Positions 8,077 to 17,157 are shown, counted from the first letter of the stretch. The stretch is DNA of 64,000 nt from Kordia sp. TARA_039_SRF (GCA_006383075.2 SMNH02000003.1:488496-552495), one strand, 5' to 3'. A program made the numbers and translations. Notes: generated by a model not told the origin, from the sequence alone.

Positions 8077-9132
8077 ATGGCAGTAAAGTCCCTCAAAAAA
8101 AGAGAAAGTGAATTGGCAAGTACAAAGCGACAATTGGAAATTCTATCAAACGGAATTTTTCAAAGTGGTGAACTTCCTACGTTTGCAAACAAAATAAAAG
8201 AAACAAATCAGTTTCCCCTGAAACCGAAAAAAATTGAAATTTTACAAATCAATGTCGGTTATATGTGCAATCAAGTTTGTTCACATTGTCATGTAGATGC
8301 AGGTCCAGACAGAAAAGAAATCATGACGCGTGAAACGATGCAACAATGTTTGGATGTGATTGAAAAAACGGGCGCGCATACGCTCGATTTGACTGGCGGT
8401 GCTCCAGAAATGAATCCTCACTTTCGCTGGTTTGTAGAAGAAGCTTCTAAAATTGGTGTGAAGGACTTTATTGTGCGTTCCAACTTGACCATTATTCGTG
8501 CCAACAAAAAATATTACGATTTACCGGAATTCTTTAAAAAGCACAATGTACATGTCGTTTCGTCAATGCCACATTGGACACGTGGAAAAACGGACAAACA
8601 ACGTGGCGATGGTGTTTTTGATAAATCCATCAAAGCGTTGCAAGAATTGAATGCGGTGGGTTACGGAATGCCTGACAGCGATTTACGTTTGGACTTGGTT
8701 TACAATCCGTCAGGAGCATTTTTGCCAGGCGACCAAGCTGCGATGGAAAAAGATTTCAAAAAAGCATTATTGGAAGATTTCGGCATTCAATTTCACAACT
8801 TATTTGCCATTACCAATTTACCAATCAGTCGTTTTCTCGATTACTTAATTGCTTCTGAAAACTACGAAGATTACATGTATTCGCTGGTAGAAGCATTCAA
8901 TCCGGGCGCGGTGGCAAATGTAATGTGTACCAATACGATTTCCGTAAGTTGGGACGGTTGGTTGTACGATTGCGATTTCAATCAAATGCTCGATTTAAAA
9001 GTCGCAAGTAAAGTCAAGCACATTTCCGAATACAACGAAGAAGAATTACACAACAGAAACATCATCATCTCGCAGCATTGCTACGGTTGTACAGCTGGTG
9101 CAGGAAGCAGTTGTCAAGGAACTGTCGCGTAA
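8077..9132 (+). CDS. arsS: Arsenosugar biosynthesis radical SAM protein ArsS
   Basis: 351 aa radical SAM enzyme. The CxxxCxxC cluster site is CNQVCSHC near residues 64-71, followed by LDLTGGAPEMNP, a typical SAM-binding stretch. The C-terminal half (DUF3641-like) has NVMCTNTISVSWDGWLYDCD and a final cysteine-rich CYGCTAGAGSSC, probably an auxiliary Fe-S site. In characterised systems ArsS transfers the 5'-deoxyadenosyl group of SAM to dimethylarsenic, giving the nucleoside precursor of arsenosugars. The neighbouring methyltransferase, nucleoside phosphorylase and glycosyltransferases fit a complete pathway. Function is known from the family, not shown here. Confidence 0.93.
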   Translation: MAVKSLKKRESELASTKRQLEILSNGIFQSGELPTFANKIKETNQFPLKPKKIEILQINVGYMCNQVCSHCHVDAGPDRKEIMTRETMQQCLDVIEKTGAHTLDLTGGAPEMNPHFRWFVEEASKIGVKDFIVRSNLTIIRANKKYYDLPEFFKKHNVHVVSSMPHWTRGKTDKQRGDGVFDKSIKALQELNAVGYGMPDSDLRLDLVYNPSGAFLPGDQAAMEKDFKKALLEDFGIQFHNLFAITNLPISRFLDYLIASENYEDYMYSLVEAFNPGAVANVMCTNTISVSWDGWLYDCDFNQMLDLKVASKVKHISEYNEEELHNRNIIISQHCYGCTAGAGSSCQGTVA

Positions 9133-9186
9133 ATAAACTATGTCATATCGAGCATAACCGAGATGATTTTAGCATTTGAATCTACA

Positions 9187-9708
9187 ATGAAAAATATTCT
9201 CTACATAATAGCCTTTCTTTCTATAGCTTTCGCGAATGGACAAACGACGCTTGACAGTCTTTTGCAAAAAGAAAACAACGCTTCTGTTCCCTACATCACT
9301 GTGGAAGAATTGGCAAAAAAGGAACATATCGTACTGCTAGATACGCGCGAAAAAGTAGAGTTTGAAACCAGTCATATTGAAAATGCGATTTGTGTAGGCT
9401 ATGATAAATTCAAACTGAAAAAAATCAAAAAAATACTCCCAAAAGATAAAAACGCACCAATTGTAGTGTATTGTTCTTTAGGAATTCGCTCAGAAGATAT
9501 CGGCGAAAAACTCCAAAAAGCAGGCTATACCAACGTGTACAATCTGTACGGCGGTATTTTTGAGTGGAAAAATAAAGAACAATCTGTTGTAAATGATAAA
9601 GGAGAAACCACCGAAAACATACACACTTTTAATGAAGATTGGAGCATTTGGCTAAAAAAAGGCGTGAAAATTTTCGAAAAGAAAACATCTAAAAAAGACA
9701 AATCATAA
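9187..9708 (+). CDS. Secreted rhodanese-domain protein
   Basis: The chosen start gives an N-terminal signal peptide (MKNILYIIAFLSIAFANGQ); an in-frame ATG 24 bases upstream would bury it and is less likely. One rhodanese domain follows, with LLDTREKVEFETSHI and the active-site loop VVYCSLGIRSED, in which Cys is present. The C-terminal ~40 residues are basic. It lies in the arsenosugar operon, 54 bases after arsS and one base before the DUF2064 gene. A sulfur-transfer or arsenical-handling role in the periplasm is plausible but not established. Confidence 0.85.
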   Translation: MKNILYIIAFLSIAFANGQTTLDSLLQKENNASVPYITVEELAKKEHIVLLDTREKVEFETSHIENAICVGYDKFKLKKIKKILPKDKNAPIVVYCSLGIRSEDIGEKLQKAGYTNVYNLYGGIFEWKNKEQSVVNDKGETTENIHTFNEDWSIWLKKGVKIFEKKTSKKDKS

Positions 9709-9709
9709 C

Positions 9710-10318
9710 ATGCAGCACAGCAAGACGTTGGTCATGACGTTTACACGAAATCCCGAATTGGGAAAAGTGAAAAGTCGCTTAGCACAAGGCATTGGCGAAA
9801 AAGCTGCCTTAGAAGTGTATATTGCGTTATTGGAACATACTGAAAAAGTATTGCACCAAATAGAAGCAGACAAATGTGTGTGGTATTCGGTCGCTGTCAG
9901 AGAAAATGATTTGTGGGATGATGCTGTCTATCAGAAAAAAGCACAAGTTGGCAACGATTTGGGCGAGCGTATGCTACATGCTTTTACAGATGCTTTTCAG
10001 CAGCAGTATGAAAAAGTCATCATCATTGGAAGCGATTTGTACGATTTACAACCCACGCACATTCGAGAAGCAATGGAAGCTTTAGACACTCATGATGTGG
10101 TGATTGGTCCTGCAAATGACGGCGGTTATTATTTGTTGGGCATGAACACATTGCACAAAGAAGCATTTTTACCAAAAGATTGGGGAACTGAAACCGTTTT
10201 AAAAGACACAATTAACGACCTCAAAACAGAAAAAATTTATTACTTAGAAACACTCAACGATATAGATTACGCGGAAGATTTACTACCTTACGAAACTTTT
10301 AAAAAATACATTTCATAA
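9710..10318 (+). CDS. DUF2064 / TIGR04282-type glycosyltransferase
   Basis: 202 aa with a nucleotidyl/glycosyltransferase A fold. VMTFTRNPELGKVKSRLA at the N-terminus is the NTP-binding signature, IIIGSDLYDL is the metal-binding region, and GPANDGGYYLLGM is typical of the family. This family pairs with TIGR04283 glycosyltransferases in arsenosugar and selenium-associated radical SAM clusters, and a TIGR04283-type gene lies at 14933. It probably activates or transfers a sugar or glycerol unit. Spacing to the rhodanese gene is one base and to the phosphorylase gene eight bases, so it is inside one operon. Confidence 0.9.
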   Translation: MQHSKTLVMTFTRNPELGKVKSRLAQGIGEKAALEVYIALLEHTEKVLHQIEADKCVWYSVAVRENDLWDDAVYQKKAQVGNDLGERMLHAFTDAFQQQYEKVIIIGSDLYDLQPTHIREAMEALDTHDVVIGPANDGGYYLLGMNTLHKEAFLPKDWGTETVLKDTINDLKTEKIYYLETLNDIDYAEDLLPYETFKKYIS

Positions 10319-10326
10319 ACACATTT

Positions 10327-11139
10327 ATGTTAAAGCACATTCAAGAAACCACCGAATATTTACAAAAAAAAGGATTTGAAAATCCCGAAATCGGTATCGT
10401 TTTAGGTACAGGTTTGGGAAAATTGATTGACGATATAGAAATCATCGCGGAAGCGCATTACAACAACATTCCGTACTTTCCACTAGCAACAGTTGAATTC
10501 CACACAGGGAAACTCATCTACGGAAATTTAGCAGGAAAAAAAGTAGTGGTTATGCAAGGTCGTTTTCATTTATATGAAGGTTATGACTTTGTTGATATTA
10601 CCTATCCAATTCGCATCATGCATCAACTTGGCATCAAACAATTGTTGATTTCAAACGCTGCAGGAGCTATCAATCTTGATTACAAAAAAGGAGACATCAT
10701 GATTATTGATGACCACATCAATCTTCAAGGTGGTTCGCCATTGGCTTTCAAAGGTGTCAGTCAATTCGGAGAACGTTTTGCAGACATGAGCGCTCCGTAC
10801 GATGCCAACATGATTGCAACGGTTGAAAAAATTGCTACAACGCACAATATCAACATTCAAAAAGGTGTCTACGCAAGTGTTGTCGGACCGCAATTGGAAA
10901 CTCGTGCCGAATATCGAATGCTTAAAATTATAGGTGCGGATGCTGTGGGAATGAGCACGGTTCCTGAAGTCATTGTCGCCAATCATTTAAACTTGCCGTG
11001 CTTGGCAGTTTCTGTATTGACCGACGAATGCGACCCTGACAATTTAGCGCCTGTAGACATTGCGGATATCATCGCGGTAGCAGGAAAAACAGAACCAAAA
11101 ATGATTACGCTATTTACGGAATTGATTAAAACGTTGTAA
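10327..11139 (+). CDS. punA: Purine nucleoside phosphorylase, type I
   Basis: 270 aa, the trimeric PNP/MTAP family. Visible are VLGTGLGKL (phosphate loop, about 25-33), VVMQGRFHLYEGYD, ISNAAGAIN, GPQLETRAEYRM (base and sugar site) and GMSTVPEVIVANH. The enzyme splits purine nucleosides with phosphate to base and ribose-1-phosphate. In this operon the attractive substrate is the 5'-deoxyadenosyl arsenical made by ArsS, whose adenine must be removed to give an arsenosugar. Normal purine salvage cannot be excluded. The start codon is eight bases after the DUF2064 gene. Confidence 0.93.
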   Translation: MLKHIQETTEYLQKKGFENPEIGIVLGTGLGKLIDDIEIIAEAHYNNIPYFPLATVEFHTGKLIYGNLAGKKVVVMQGRFHLYEGYDFVDITYPIRIMHQLGIKQLLISNAAGAINLDYKKGDIMIIDDHINLQGGSPLAFKGVSQFGERFADMSAPYDANMIATVEKIATTHNINIQKGVYASVVGPQLETRAEYRMLKIIGADAVGMSTVPEVIVANHLNLPCLAVSVLTDECDPDNLAPVDIADIIAVAGKTEPKMITLFTELIKTL

Positions 11140-11273
11140 TTGTTTTTCGTTTTTTGTGTTTTGTTGTTTGTCGTTAACTGAAAATATAGAATTTAAAATT
11201 ATAAACAACTGATAACAAATAGCAAAAAACCGAAAAACAAAGAACAAAAAACAAAGAACAAAAAAATAAGTAC

Positions 11274-12242
11274 ATGAGTTATTTAGAAACGACACACGAT
11301 GTATATAAAGATGCAGCACTCACACCAGATGTAGGATTGTGTTGCACTACGAATCCTATTTGGGAATTGCCCGGTTTAAAAATTCCGAAAATCATGCAGG
11401 AAATGAATTATGGCTGTGGAAGCACGGTTCATGCGCGCGATTTAACAAATAATCCGACGATGTTGTATGTTGGAGTTGGCGGCGGCATGGAATTGTTGCA
11501 ATTCGCCTATTTCAATCGTCAAAAAGGCGGTGTGATTGGCTTGGATGTTGTGGATGAAATGCTAGAAGCTTCTCGCAAAAACTTCATCGAAGCAGAAGCA
11601 CAAAATGATTGGTTTAAAAGTGAGTTTGTAGACTTGCGAAAAGGTGATGCGCTCAGCTTGCCTGTGGAAGATAATAGTATTGATGTAGCAGCGCAAAACT
11701 GTTTGTTCAATATCTTTAAAACAGACGATTTAAAGAAAGCGATTGCAGAAATGTATCGCGTGTTAAAACCACATGGAAAATTGGTAATGAGCGATCCAAC
11801 CTGTGAGCAACCAATGAACGAAACCTTACGAAATGATGAACGTTTGCGTGCGTTGTGTTTGAGTGGAAGTTTACCGATTGCAGAATATGTGAAAATGCTG
11901 ACCGATGCAGGTTTTGGAACGATTGAAATTCGCGCTAGAAAACCATATCGTATTCTAGACCCAAAAAACTACCCAACTGACGAATTGATTTATATAGAAT
12001 CTATTGAAGTTGCGGCAATCAAAGATCCAATACCAGCTGACGGACCGTGTATTTTCACGGGAAGAGCTGCTATTTATTTCGGAACGGAAGACTATTTCGA
12101 CGATGAAAAAGGACATATTTTGTTGAAAAATCAACCGATTGCTATTTGTGATAAAACGGCGCAAGCCTTAGCCGATTTAGGTCGCGATGATATTTTCATT
12201 TCAGAATCTACCTATCATTATGATGGTGGTGGCTGTTGTTAA
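11274..12242 (+). CDS. arsM: Arsenosugar-type arsenite methyltransferase ArsM
   Basis: 322 aa SAM-dependent methyltransferase. The SAM motif is YVGVGGGMELL near residue 68, with VIGLDVVDEML. Cysteine pairs suited to As(III) are present: LCCTTNP near the N-terminus, YGCGST, and a terminal GGGCC. A C-terminal domain beyond the Rossmann fold distinguishes this arsenosugar subfamily from classical ArsM. It would methylate arsenite to dimethylarsenic, the substrate of ArsS. A 134-base AT-rich gap separates it from the phosphorylase gene; it probably closes the first transcription unit. Confidence 0.9.
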   Translation: MSYLETTHDVYKDAALTPDVGLCCTTNPIWELPGLKIPKIMQEMNYGCGSTVHARDLTNNPTMLYVGVGGGMELLQFAYFNRQKGGVIGLDVVDEMLEASRKNFIEAEAQNDWFKSEFVDLRKGDALSLPVEDNSIDVAAQNCLFNIFKTDDLKKAIAEMYRVLKPHGKLVMSDPTCEQPMNETLRNDERLRALCLSGSLPIAEYVKMLTDAGFGTIEIRARKPYRILDPKNYPTDELIYIESIEVAAIKDPIPADGPCIFTGRAAIYFGTEDYFDDEKGHILLKNQPIAICDKTAQALADLGRDDIFISESTYHYDGGGCC

Positions 12243-12341
12243 TTGAAAATAGTAGTGAGTACTGAGTATTCAGTATTAAGATGTTAGTAGTGAGATTTTT
12301 TCAATCAAAAATCAGCAATCGTTAATCGTAAATCAAAACCA

Positions 12342-12387
12342 TGATTTCGAGTGTTTTTCTGAAAGAAAAATGTATCGAGAAGTGCTA
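12342..12387. repeat. Dispersed palindromic repeat
   Basis: TTTCGAGTGTTTTT and TGTATCGAGAAGTGCT flank a short centre. It is one copy of the family whose consensus arms are CTTCTCGATAC and CACTCGAAGTGAC, seen again at 12917, 15885, 23646, 51261 and 51841. Confidence 0.55.
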
Positions 12388-12416
12388 TAAAGTATCAAAA
12401 TTTATGAATCGCTACT

Positions 12417-12492
12417 TGTCAGATTGAGCGCAGTCGAAATCACTAAGAAACTTAGTTGTTTCAAAAACTTCTCGACTGCAATCAATCTGACA
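12417..12492. repeat. Inverted repeat of a dispersed family
   Basis: TGTCAGATTGA then GCAGTCGA pair with TCGACTGC then TCAATCTGACA across a 34-base centre. It lies 24 bases before the VOC gene. It may serve as a terminator-like or mobile palindromic unit. Confidence 0.6.
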
Positions 12493-12515
12493 ATTTAATT
12501 GCGTAACTTCAACAA

Positions 12516-12899
12516 ATGCAAACCTTCATCTTCAACCATATCGCACTTTCTGTAAAAGATGTAGCTACATCTATTGCATTTTACCAAAAGGTATTTCAAT
12601 TTAAAGAAATTAAAAACACAGCTTCTACTTCTAAAACAAGATGGTTAGCGATTGGAGAAGGCAAACAATTACATCTCATTTCGCGTCCGAATGCGGAAAT
12701 CAAGATCAATAAAGCAGTTCATATTGCGTTTACAACGGATGATTTTGAAGGATTTGCAACTTTTCTAAACGAAGAAAATATTCCGTATTCTGATTGGCGT
12801 GATACGCCGAACAAAGATTATGTGCGAGATGATGGAATTCGACAAGTCTATTTTCAAGATCCTGACGGTTATTGGGTTGAAGTGAATGATGATATTTAG
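12516..12899 (+). CDS. VOC-family protein (glyoxalase/dioxygenase fold)
   Basis: 127 aa, a single vicinal-oxygen-chelate domain. FNHIALSVKDVATSIAFYQKVF gives the first metal His (about residue 6), and YFQDPDGYWVEVND the terminal Glu. Family members include lyases, dioxygenases and, importantly here, enzymes that break or modify C-As bonds. The arsenosugar surroundings make an organoarsenical substrate tempting, but the gene is separated by a palindromic repeat and may be unrelated. A short AT-rich leader suggests its own promoter. Confidence 0.85.
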   Translation: MQTFIFNHIALSVKDVATSIAFYQKVFQFKEIKNTASTSKTRWLAIGEGKQLHLISRPNAEIKINKAVHIAFTTDDFEGFATFLNEENIPYSDWRDTPNKDYVRDDGIRQVYFQDPDGYWVEVNDDI

Positions 12900-12916
12900 A
12901 ATGACATTGAAACTCA

Positions 12917-13039
12917 ATCGTCACTTCGAGTGAAATTTCAGAATGAAATTTTGTATCGAGAAGTAATCTGAAATTAAAAACTTCCTAGTACTTCTCGATA
13001 CATTTTTTCGTTTTACTCAAAAACACTCGAAGTGACGAT
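12917..13039. repeat. 123-bp element with 16-bp terminal inverted repeats
   Basis: ATCGTCACTTCGAGTG (12917-12932) is the exact reverse complement of 13024-13039, and inner arms TATCGAGAAGTA / TACTTCTCGATA also pair. It is the most complete copy of the dispersed palindromic family in this window. No coding capacity. Confidence 0.65.
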
Positions 13040-13140
13040 TTAGTTATCTTAAAAAATCCCCGAAAGGTCAATGCAAAACCCACGACAAACTTTAAAAACT
13101 TCTGCAAGTCTAAGCTACTAAATAGACAAAAAATAATGCG

Positions 13141-13148
13141 TAAATTTG
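13141..13148 (+). promoter_or_regulatory. -7 box immediately before the desaturase gene
   Basis: TAAATTTG matches TAnnTTTG exactly and ends only six bases before the ATG at 13155. Transcription would start at or next to the start codon, implying a leaderless mRNA. No clear -33 box. Confidence 0.45.
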
Positions 13149-13154
13149 TAATCT

Positions 13155-14036
13155 ATGGAAAACTACTTTGATATCTTTCTGAAATCCTATGGCGAGTATT
13201 GGAATTACTTTTTAGACCTGATTTATTTTCGAGAAATTGAAAATTATTTTTATGGTTTAATTGCGATTTCTTTACTTGTTTGGCTGTTGGAAATTGTATT
13301 TCCGTGGCGCAAGAATCAAGCTATTTTTCGTAAAGATTTTTGGTTGGATACGTTCTATATGTTTTTCAACTTTTTCATCTTCAACCTGATACTTTTTACG
13401 GCGCTTTCCAACACAGCAGCGGCATTTTTTAATGACATGTTAGGCGTTGTCGGACTATCACTAGAAAGCATTCAATTGTTCAATGTAAGTGCGCTTCCTG
13501 CTTGGGCTGGTTTGCTGATTTTCTTTGTAGTGAGCGATTTTGTTCAATGGAATACGCATCGTTTGTTGCACCGAGTAGACTTTTTATGGAATTTTCACAA
13601 AGTGCATCATTCTGTAAAAGAAATGGGCTTCGCGGCACATTTGCGCTATCATTGGATGGAAACCGTTGTGTATAAATCATTGCTCTATATTCCGATTGCG
13701 ATTATTGGTGGATTTAGCGTTCAAAATGTAGCTTTTGTGTATTTCTTCACAATTTCTATTGGACATTTGAATCACGCGAATTTGGGTTGGGATTATGGTC
13801 CTTTGAAATATATTTTCAACAATCCGAAGATGCATATTTGGCATCACAGTAAGGAATTGCCTCGAAAGTACGGTGTCAATTTCGGTCTCACGTTAAGCAT
13901 TTGGGATTATTTGTTTAGAACGAATTACATCCCAAAAAACGGTCGCGATATTGAACTTGGTTTTGCCAATGATGAAACCTTTCCACAGGATTTTTTACAA
14001 CAAGAAATCTATCCTATCAAACTAAAAAAAGAATAA
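13155..14036 (+). CDS. Sterol desaturase / fatty acid hydroxylase family protein
   Basis: 293 aa integral membrane di-iron enzyme. Several hydrophobic segments lie in the first 140 residues. The histidine clusters are present in order: HRLLHR, FHKVHHS, then NHANLGWDYG and MHIWHHS. The family hydroxylates or desaturates lipids, sterols or carotenoids. It is followed after five bases by the DUF547 lipoprotein gene and then the TIGR04283 transferase, so it may belong to the arsenosugar/arsenolipid neighbourhood. Its substrate cannot be read from sequence. Confidence 0.9.
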   Translation: MENYFDIFLKSYGEYWNYFLDLIYFREIENYFYGLIAISLLVWLLEIVFPWRKNQAIFRKDFWLDTFYMFFNFFIFNLILFTALSNTAAAFFNDMLGVVGLSLESIQLFNVSALPAWAGLLIFFVVSDFVQWNTHRLLHRVDFLWNFHKVHHSVKEMGFAAHLRYHWMETVVYKSLLYIPIAIIGGFSVQNVAFVYFFTISIGHLNHANLGWDYGPLKYIFNNPKMHIWHHSKELPRKYGVNFGLTLSIWDYLFRTNYIPKNGRDIELGFANDETFPQDFLQQEIYPIKLKKE

Positions 14037-14041
14037 ACACT

Positions 14042-14899
14042 ATGCGTCAAATCATAACTTTTATTGTAATACTTATCACGGTGATTTCGTGTGGAACACC
14101 CAAAAAATCCATTCGCAATGCTGATGAAAAAACTCCTGAAACGGTTTTCACTATGATTGATTCTGTTCAGAAGAAATTTGATGAAATCGAGGAAAGAGAT
14201 AGTGTAAATTTTAAAAAGAATCCGAAGTTTATTTCTAGCAAATCTATTTCGAAATTTAATCACGACGCATGGAACGAATTGCTTCAAAAGTATGTTTCTA
14301 AAGAAGGTTTAGTTGATTACGCAGGATTGAAAGAAGATGCTCAAAAATTACTTTTTTATTTGTATGATTTGAGAGAAAATCCACCAACAGACGACTGGAC
14401 AAAGAAAGAAAAATTGGCATTTTGGATTAATGCCTACAATGCCATGACTATCGATTTGATTTTGGAAAGTTATCCTGCGCGAAAAGGCATCAAAAACATT
14501 CGAAATCCCTGGAAACAACGTCGTTGGAAGATTGGTGAAACTGTGTATAATTTGGATACGATTGAACACGAAATTCTCCGAGAAATGAACGAACCGCGCA
14601 TTCATTTTGCCATTAATTGTGCTTCTTTTTCGTGTCCGCCATTGTTGAACGAAGCATTTACTGCTGAAAAATTAGAACAACAATTGGCGAAAGTCACCAA
14701 AGCATTTATCACAGATTCCAAACGAAATACCATCACAAAAGATGCATTGGAAATTTCTAAGATTTTTAAATGGTTTACGAAAGATTTTACCAAAAATGGT
14801 TCGTTGATTGACTTTTTAAATCAATATAGCACGATTAAAATTAAACAAGACACCGATATTGATTATAAAGACTACGATTGGAGTTTGAACGAGCAATAA
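14042..14899 (+). CDS. DUF547 lipoprotein
   Basis: 285 aa. The N-terminus (FIVILITVISCGTP) is a lipoprotein signal with the lipobox Cys at about residue 17. The DUF547 domain covers about 80-260, with KLAFWINAYNAMTIDLIL, RIHFAINCASFSCPPL and a C-terminal EISKIFKWFTKDF, all family hallmarks. DUF547 proteins are common beside arsenosugar genes in Bacteroidota and cyanobacteria; the conserved Cys and His suggest a papain-like fold, but no activity is established. A second paralogue lies at 23774-24490 on the other strand. Confidence 0.88.
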   Translation: MRQIITFIVILITVISCGTPKKSIRNADEKTPETVFTMIDSVQKKFDEIEERDSVNFKKNPKFISSKSISKFNHDAWNELLQKYVSKEGLVDYAGLKEDAQKLLFYLYDLRENPPTDDWTKKEKLAFWINAYNAMTIDLILESYPARKGIKNIRNPWKQRRWKIGETVYNLDTIEHEILREMNEPRIHFAINCASFSCPPLLNEAFTAEKLEQQLAKVTKAFITDSKRNTITKDALEISKIFKWFTKDFTKNGSLIDFLNQYSTIKIKQDTDIDYKDYDWSLNEQ

Positions 14900-14932
14900 A
14901 ACCGTTTTTAGTATAATTTCCGTATATACTGT

Positions 14933-15712
14933 ATGAAGTCGTCCAAAATTTCCATTATCATTCCTGTTTTTAATGAAGCAACAACCATTACCAAGCTTTT
15001 GGAAACGCTGCTTTCGCGAATGCGATTTAGACAACACGAAATTCTATTGGTTGATGGCGGAAGCACGGACGAAACGACGACAATTATTTCAAACTTTATT
15101 GCCAATTATAACCGAACGCATCACACTGAAAAAGAGCGTTGCGTTGACCAATTGTTTTCATCAGACGAAGCTGTAGTACGTTTACAATTGTTTTCTTCTG
15201 AGAAAGGTCGCGCTAAGCAAATGAATCTCGGTGCACAAAAAGCTACTAGTGATATTTTGTACTTTTTACATGCAGATACGTTTCCACCTACACATTTTGA
15301 CGATTATATTGTAAAAGAAATTCATCAAGGAAATAAAGCAGGTTGCTTTCGCATGAAGTTTGATTCGTGGCATCCTGTGTTGTTGGTATCACAGTTTTTT
15401 ACGCGTTTTAACCTGCGTTGGTGTCGCGGCGGCGATCAATCGTTGTTTGTGGAGAAAGCTTTTTTTGAGGAATTGAATGGTTTTGACGAATCGTACACTA
15501 TTTATGAGGATTGTGAATTTATCAATCGTTTGTACGATTGTGAAGAATTTACCATCATCCCGAAAAGCGTAACAACTTCCGCTCGAAAATACAAATCTAA
15601 AGGCACTTGGAAATTGCAATATCATTTCGCCATGATTCACCTAAAAAAGTCAAAAGGTGCAACACCGGAAGAGTTGTATGCGTATTATCAGAAGCATGTG
15701 GCTTCTTCTTAG
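14933..15712 (+). CDS. TIGR04283-type arsenosugar glycosyltransferase
   Basis: 259 aa family 2 glycosyltransferase. ISIIIPVFNEATTI begins the GT-A fold, LLVDGGSTDETT holds the donor-binding Asp, YFLHADTFPP carries the DxD-like position, and GGDQSLFVEKAFFEELNGF follows. This subfamily pairs with the DUF2064 transferase found at 9710. It is the last gene of the rightward arsenosugar-associated set, 33 bases after the DUF547 gene. The acceptor sugar or lipid is unknown. Confidence 0.9.
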   Translation: MKSSKISIIIPVFNEATTITKLLETLLSRMRFRQHEILLVDGGSTDETTTIISNFIANYNRTHHTEKERCVDQLFSSDEAVVRLQLFSSEKGRAKQMNLGAQKATSDILYFLHADTFPPTHFDDYIVKEIHQGNKAGCFRMKFDSWHPVLLVSQFFTRFNLRWCRGGDQSLFVEKAFFEELNGFDESYTIYEDCEFINRLYDCEEFTIIPKSVTTSARKYKSKGTWKLQYHFAMIHLKKSKGATPEELYAYYQKHVASS

Positions 15713-16040
15713 ACTCGCTTCGCTGTTGGATTCGCTACGCTCAATTCAAGGATTTAAAGATTCAATGATTCAAGGTTTTTTGTAGATGCTTAGACGCGCT
15801 TTGCTTTTAGACACGCTACGCTGTTAGAACTTAGACCGCTTTTTTAGACTTCTTTTTTGCTTGCGCAAAGTTTTTGATTCCCAAACGTCACGTCGAGTGA
15901 ATTTTTGGAAAAAATTAGTATCGAGACGTACCTGATTGCAAAAACACAATCAAAGCAATGGATTCCTGTCTACACAGGAATGACAAGTGATGAAAAATCA
16001 AAAACTCTAAAATTGAGCAAAGCGAAGCACCTCCAACAAT
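15713..16040. repeat. Degenerate repeat spacer
   Basis: No gene. The spacer holds short degenerate units such as GACGCGCTTTGCTTTTAGAC and ACACGCTACGCTGTTAGA, a copy of the dispersed palindrome (15885-15930), and a CCTGTCTACACAGGAATGAC palindrome (about 15964). Similar material recurs, inverted, at 39340-39520. Confidence 0.55.
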
Positions 16041-16664
16041 CTACTCCTCTAATTGCATTAAAATTTCTTCCAGCTTTCGTACTTGTACTCCATACAATTT
16101 ATCTGTCCATATCACGGTGATAAGATAAATAATTACACAGCAAACTAAATAACCTGAAATGACTAAAAGTAATGTGCTTACGGGCATTTGCAGCAAGAAC
16201 CATTCTGAGAATTGATCTTCTCCAAATTTAACAGCTCCCATAAAAATACACGCTACCGAAACAGGCAATAATAACGAACCCGCAATGATGCCAGTTTTAT
16301 AGACTTCCATCGTGAGTTTGATGTCGTGAATAAAGTTTAAAATCGTTTCTTTGGTTTGTTGCTTTACACTGGATGTTTTTCGTAAAAACCACACCATTTT
16401 CGCCAAATATCCCAACGTCATCAAACTAGTGATAAACATAAAAATAAAATAGACCGCACGTGGCAATTCGTACATTTCTATTAAAAACGGATAGGAAAAA
16501 AAGATGACAATTCCCGCTAACTGTATTGCTATTTCACTTTTCATTGTTTTGCGAATTCTAGCAATTGGCATTTGACTCTTTTTAAGGTTTTCCAAACTTG
16601 TTGGCAATTGCAAATCGTCTTGATTTTCGTCATCCATCAATGCTTTTATTTTTTCAAAATCCAT
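16041..16664 (-). CDS. Four-helix membrane protein paired with an ECF sigma factor
   Basis: 207 aa. A charged N-terminal ~50 residues precedes four hydrophobic segments (about 48-66, 70-90, 125-145, 160-185), and a short cytoplasmic tail ends the protein. Its ATG overlaps the end of the sigma-factor gene by 11 bases, the usual layout for an anti-sigma or regulatory partner. No zinc anti-sigma motif (HxxxCxxC) is visible, so the role is inferred from position. It could also be a plain membrane protein under the sigma factor's transcript. Confidence 0.75.
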   Translation of the reverse strand: MDFEKIKALMDDENQDDLQLPTSLENLKKSQMPIARIRKTMKSEIAIQLAGIVIFFSYPFLIEMYELPRAVYFIFMFITSLMTLGYLAKMVWFLRKTSSVKQQTKETILNFIHDIKLTMEVYKTGIIAGSLLLPVSVACIFMGAVKFGEDQFSEWFLLQMPVSTLLLVISGYLVCCVIIYLITVIWTDKLYGVQVRKLEEILMQLEE

Positions 16665-17157
16665 GATGTTGTGTTTTTATAATTTCTTTTAATTTTTTCT
16701 TGGTACGATTGAGCTTTACGCGAACATTCACTGGTGACATTCCTAAGTTTTTCGCCATTTCTTCTCCTGAAAACCCTTCGATAAACTGAAAAATAAGCGC
16801 TTTTTCAATTTTGTTTAATTGCTGCACTGATTTGTAAAAAATTTCCAGTTGTTCTTCTTTTTCATTTGAATAGTCTTCCTGCACCAATTGAACGTGTTCA
16901 GGCATTGCATAACCATCAGGCTTACGTTTTTCTTTCTTAAAAAATACAATCGCCGTGTTGAGTGCTACACGATACATCCAGCTAGAAAACTGACTTTTTC
17001 CTTGAAACGATTTGAGCGATTTCCACAGTTGTAAAATAATTTCTTGCACCAAATCTTCACGGTCGGTCGCATCTTCAAAATACATGCGAGAAACCTTGTA
17101 AAGAATGCCTTTGTGTTGGGCAATTTTGTGAAGAAATTCTTGTTCTGTGAGTTCCAA
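16654..17157 (-). CDS. ECF-type RNA polymerase sigma factor
   Basis: 167 aa. Region 2 (about 20-85) includes YFEDATDREDLVQEIILQLW and SSWMYRVALNTAIVFFKKEK; region 4 (about 110-160) includes GFSGEEMAKNLGMSPVNVRV, a helix-turn-helix. The size and two-domain layout fit the sigma-70 ECF group common in Flavobacteriaceae. It overlaps the membrane-protein gene downstream and starts eight bases after the TraB/GumN gene, all leftward, so the three may be one operon. The signal it answers is unknown. Confidence 0.9.
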   Translation of the reverse strand: MELTEQEFLHKIAQHKGILYKVSRMYFEDATDREDLVQEIILQLWKSLKSFQGKSQFSSWMYRVALNTAIVFFKKEKRKPDGYAMPEHVQLVQEDYSNEKEEQLEIFYKSVQQLNKIEKALIFQFIEGFSGEEMAKNLGMSPVNVRVKLNRTKKKLKEIIKTQHHGF

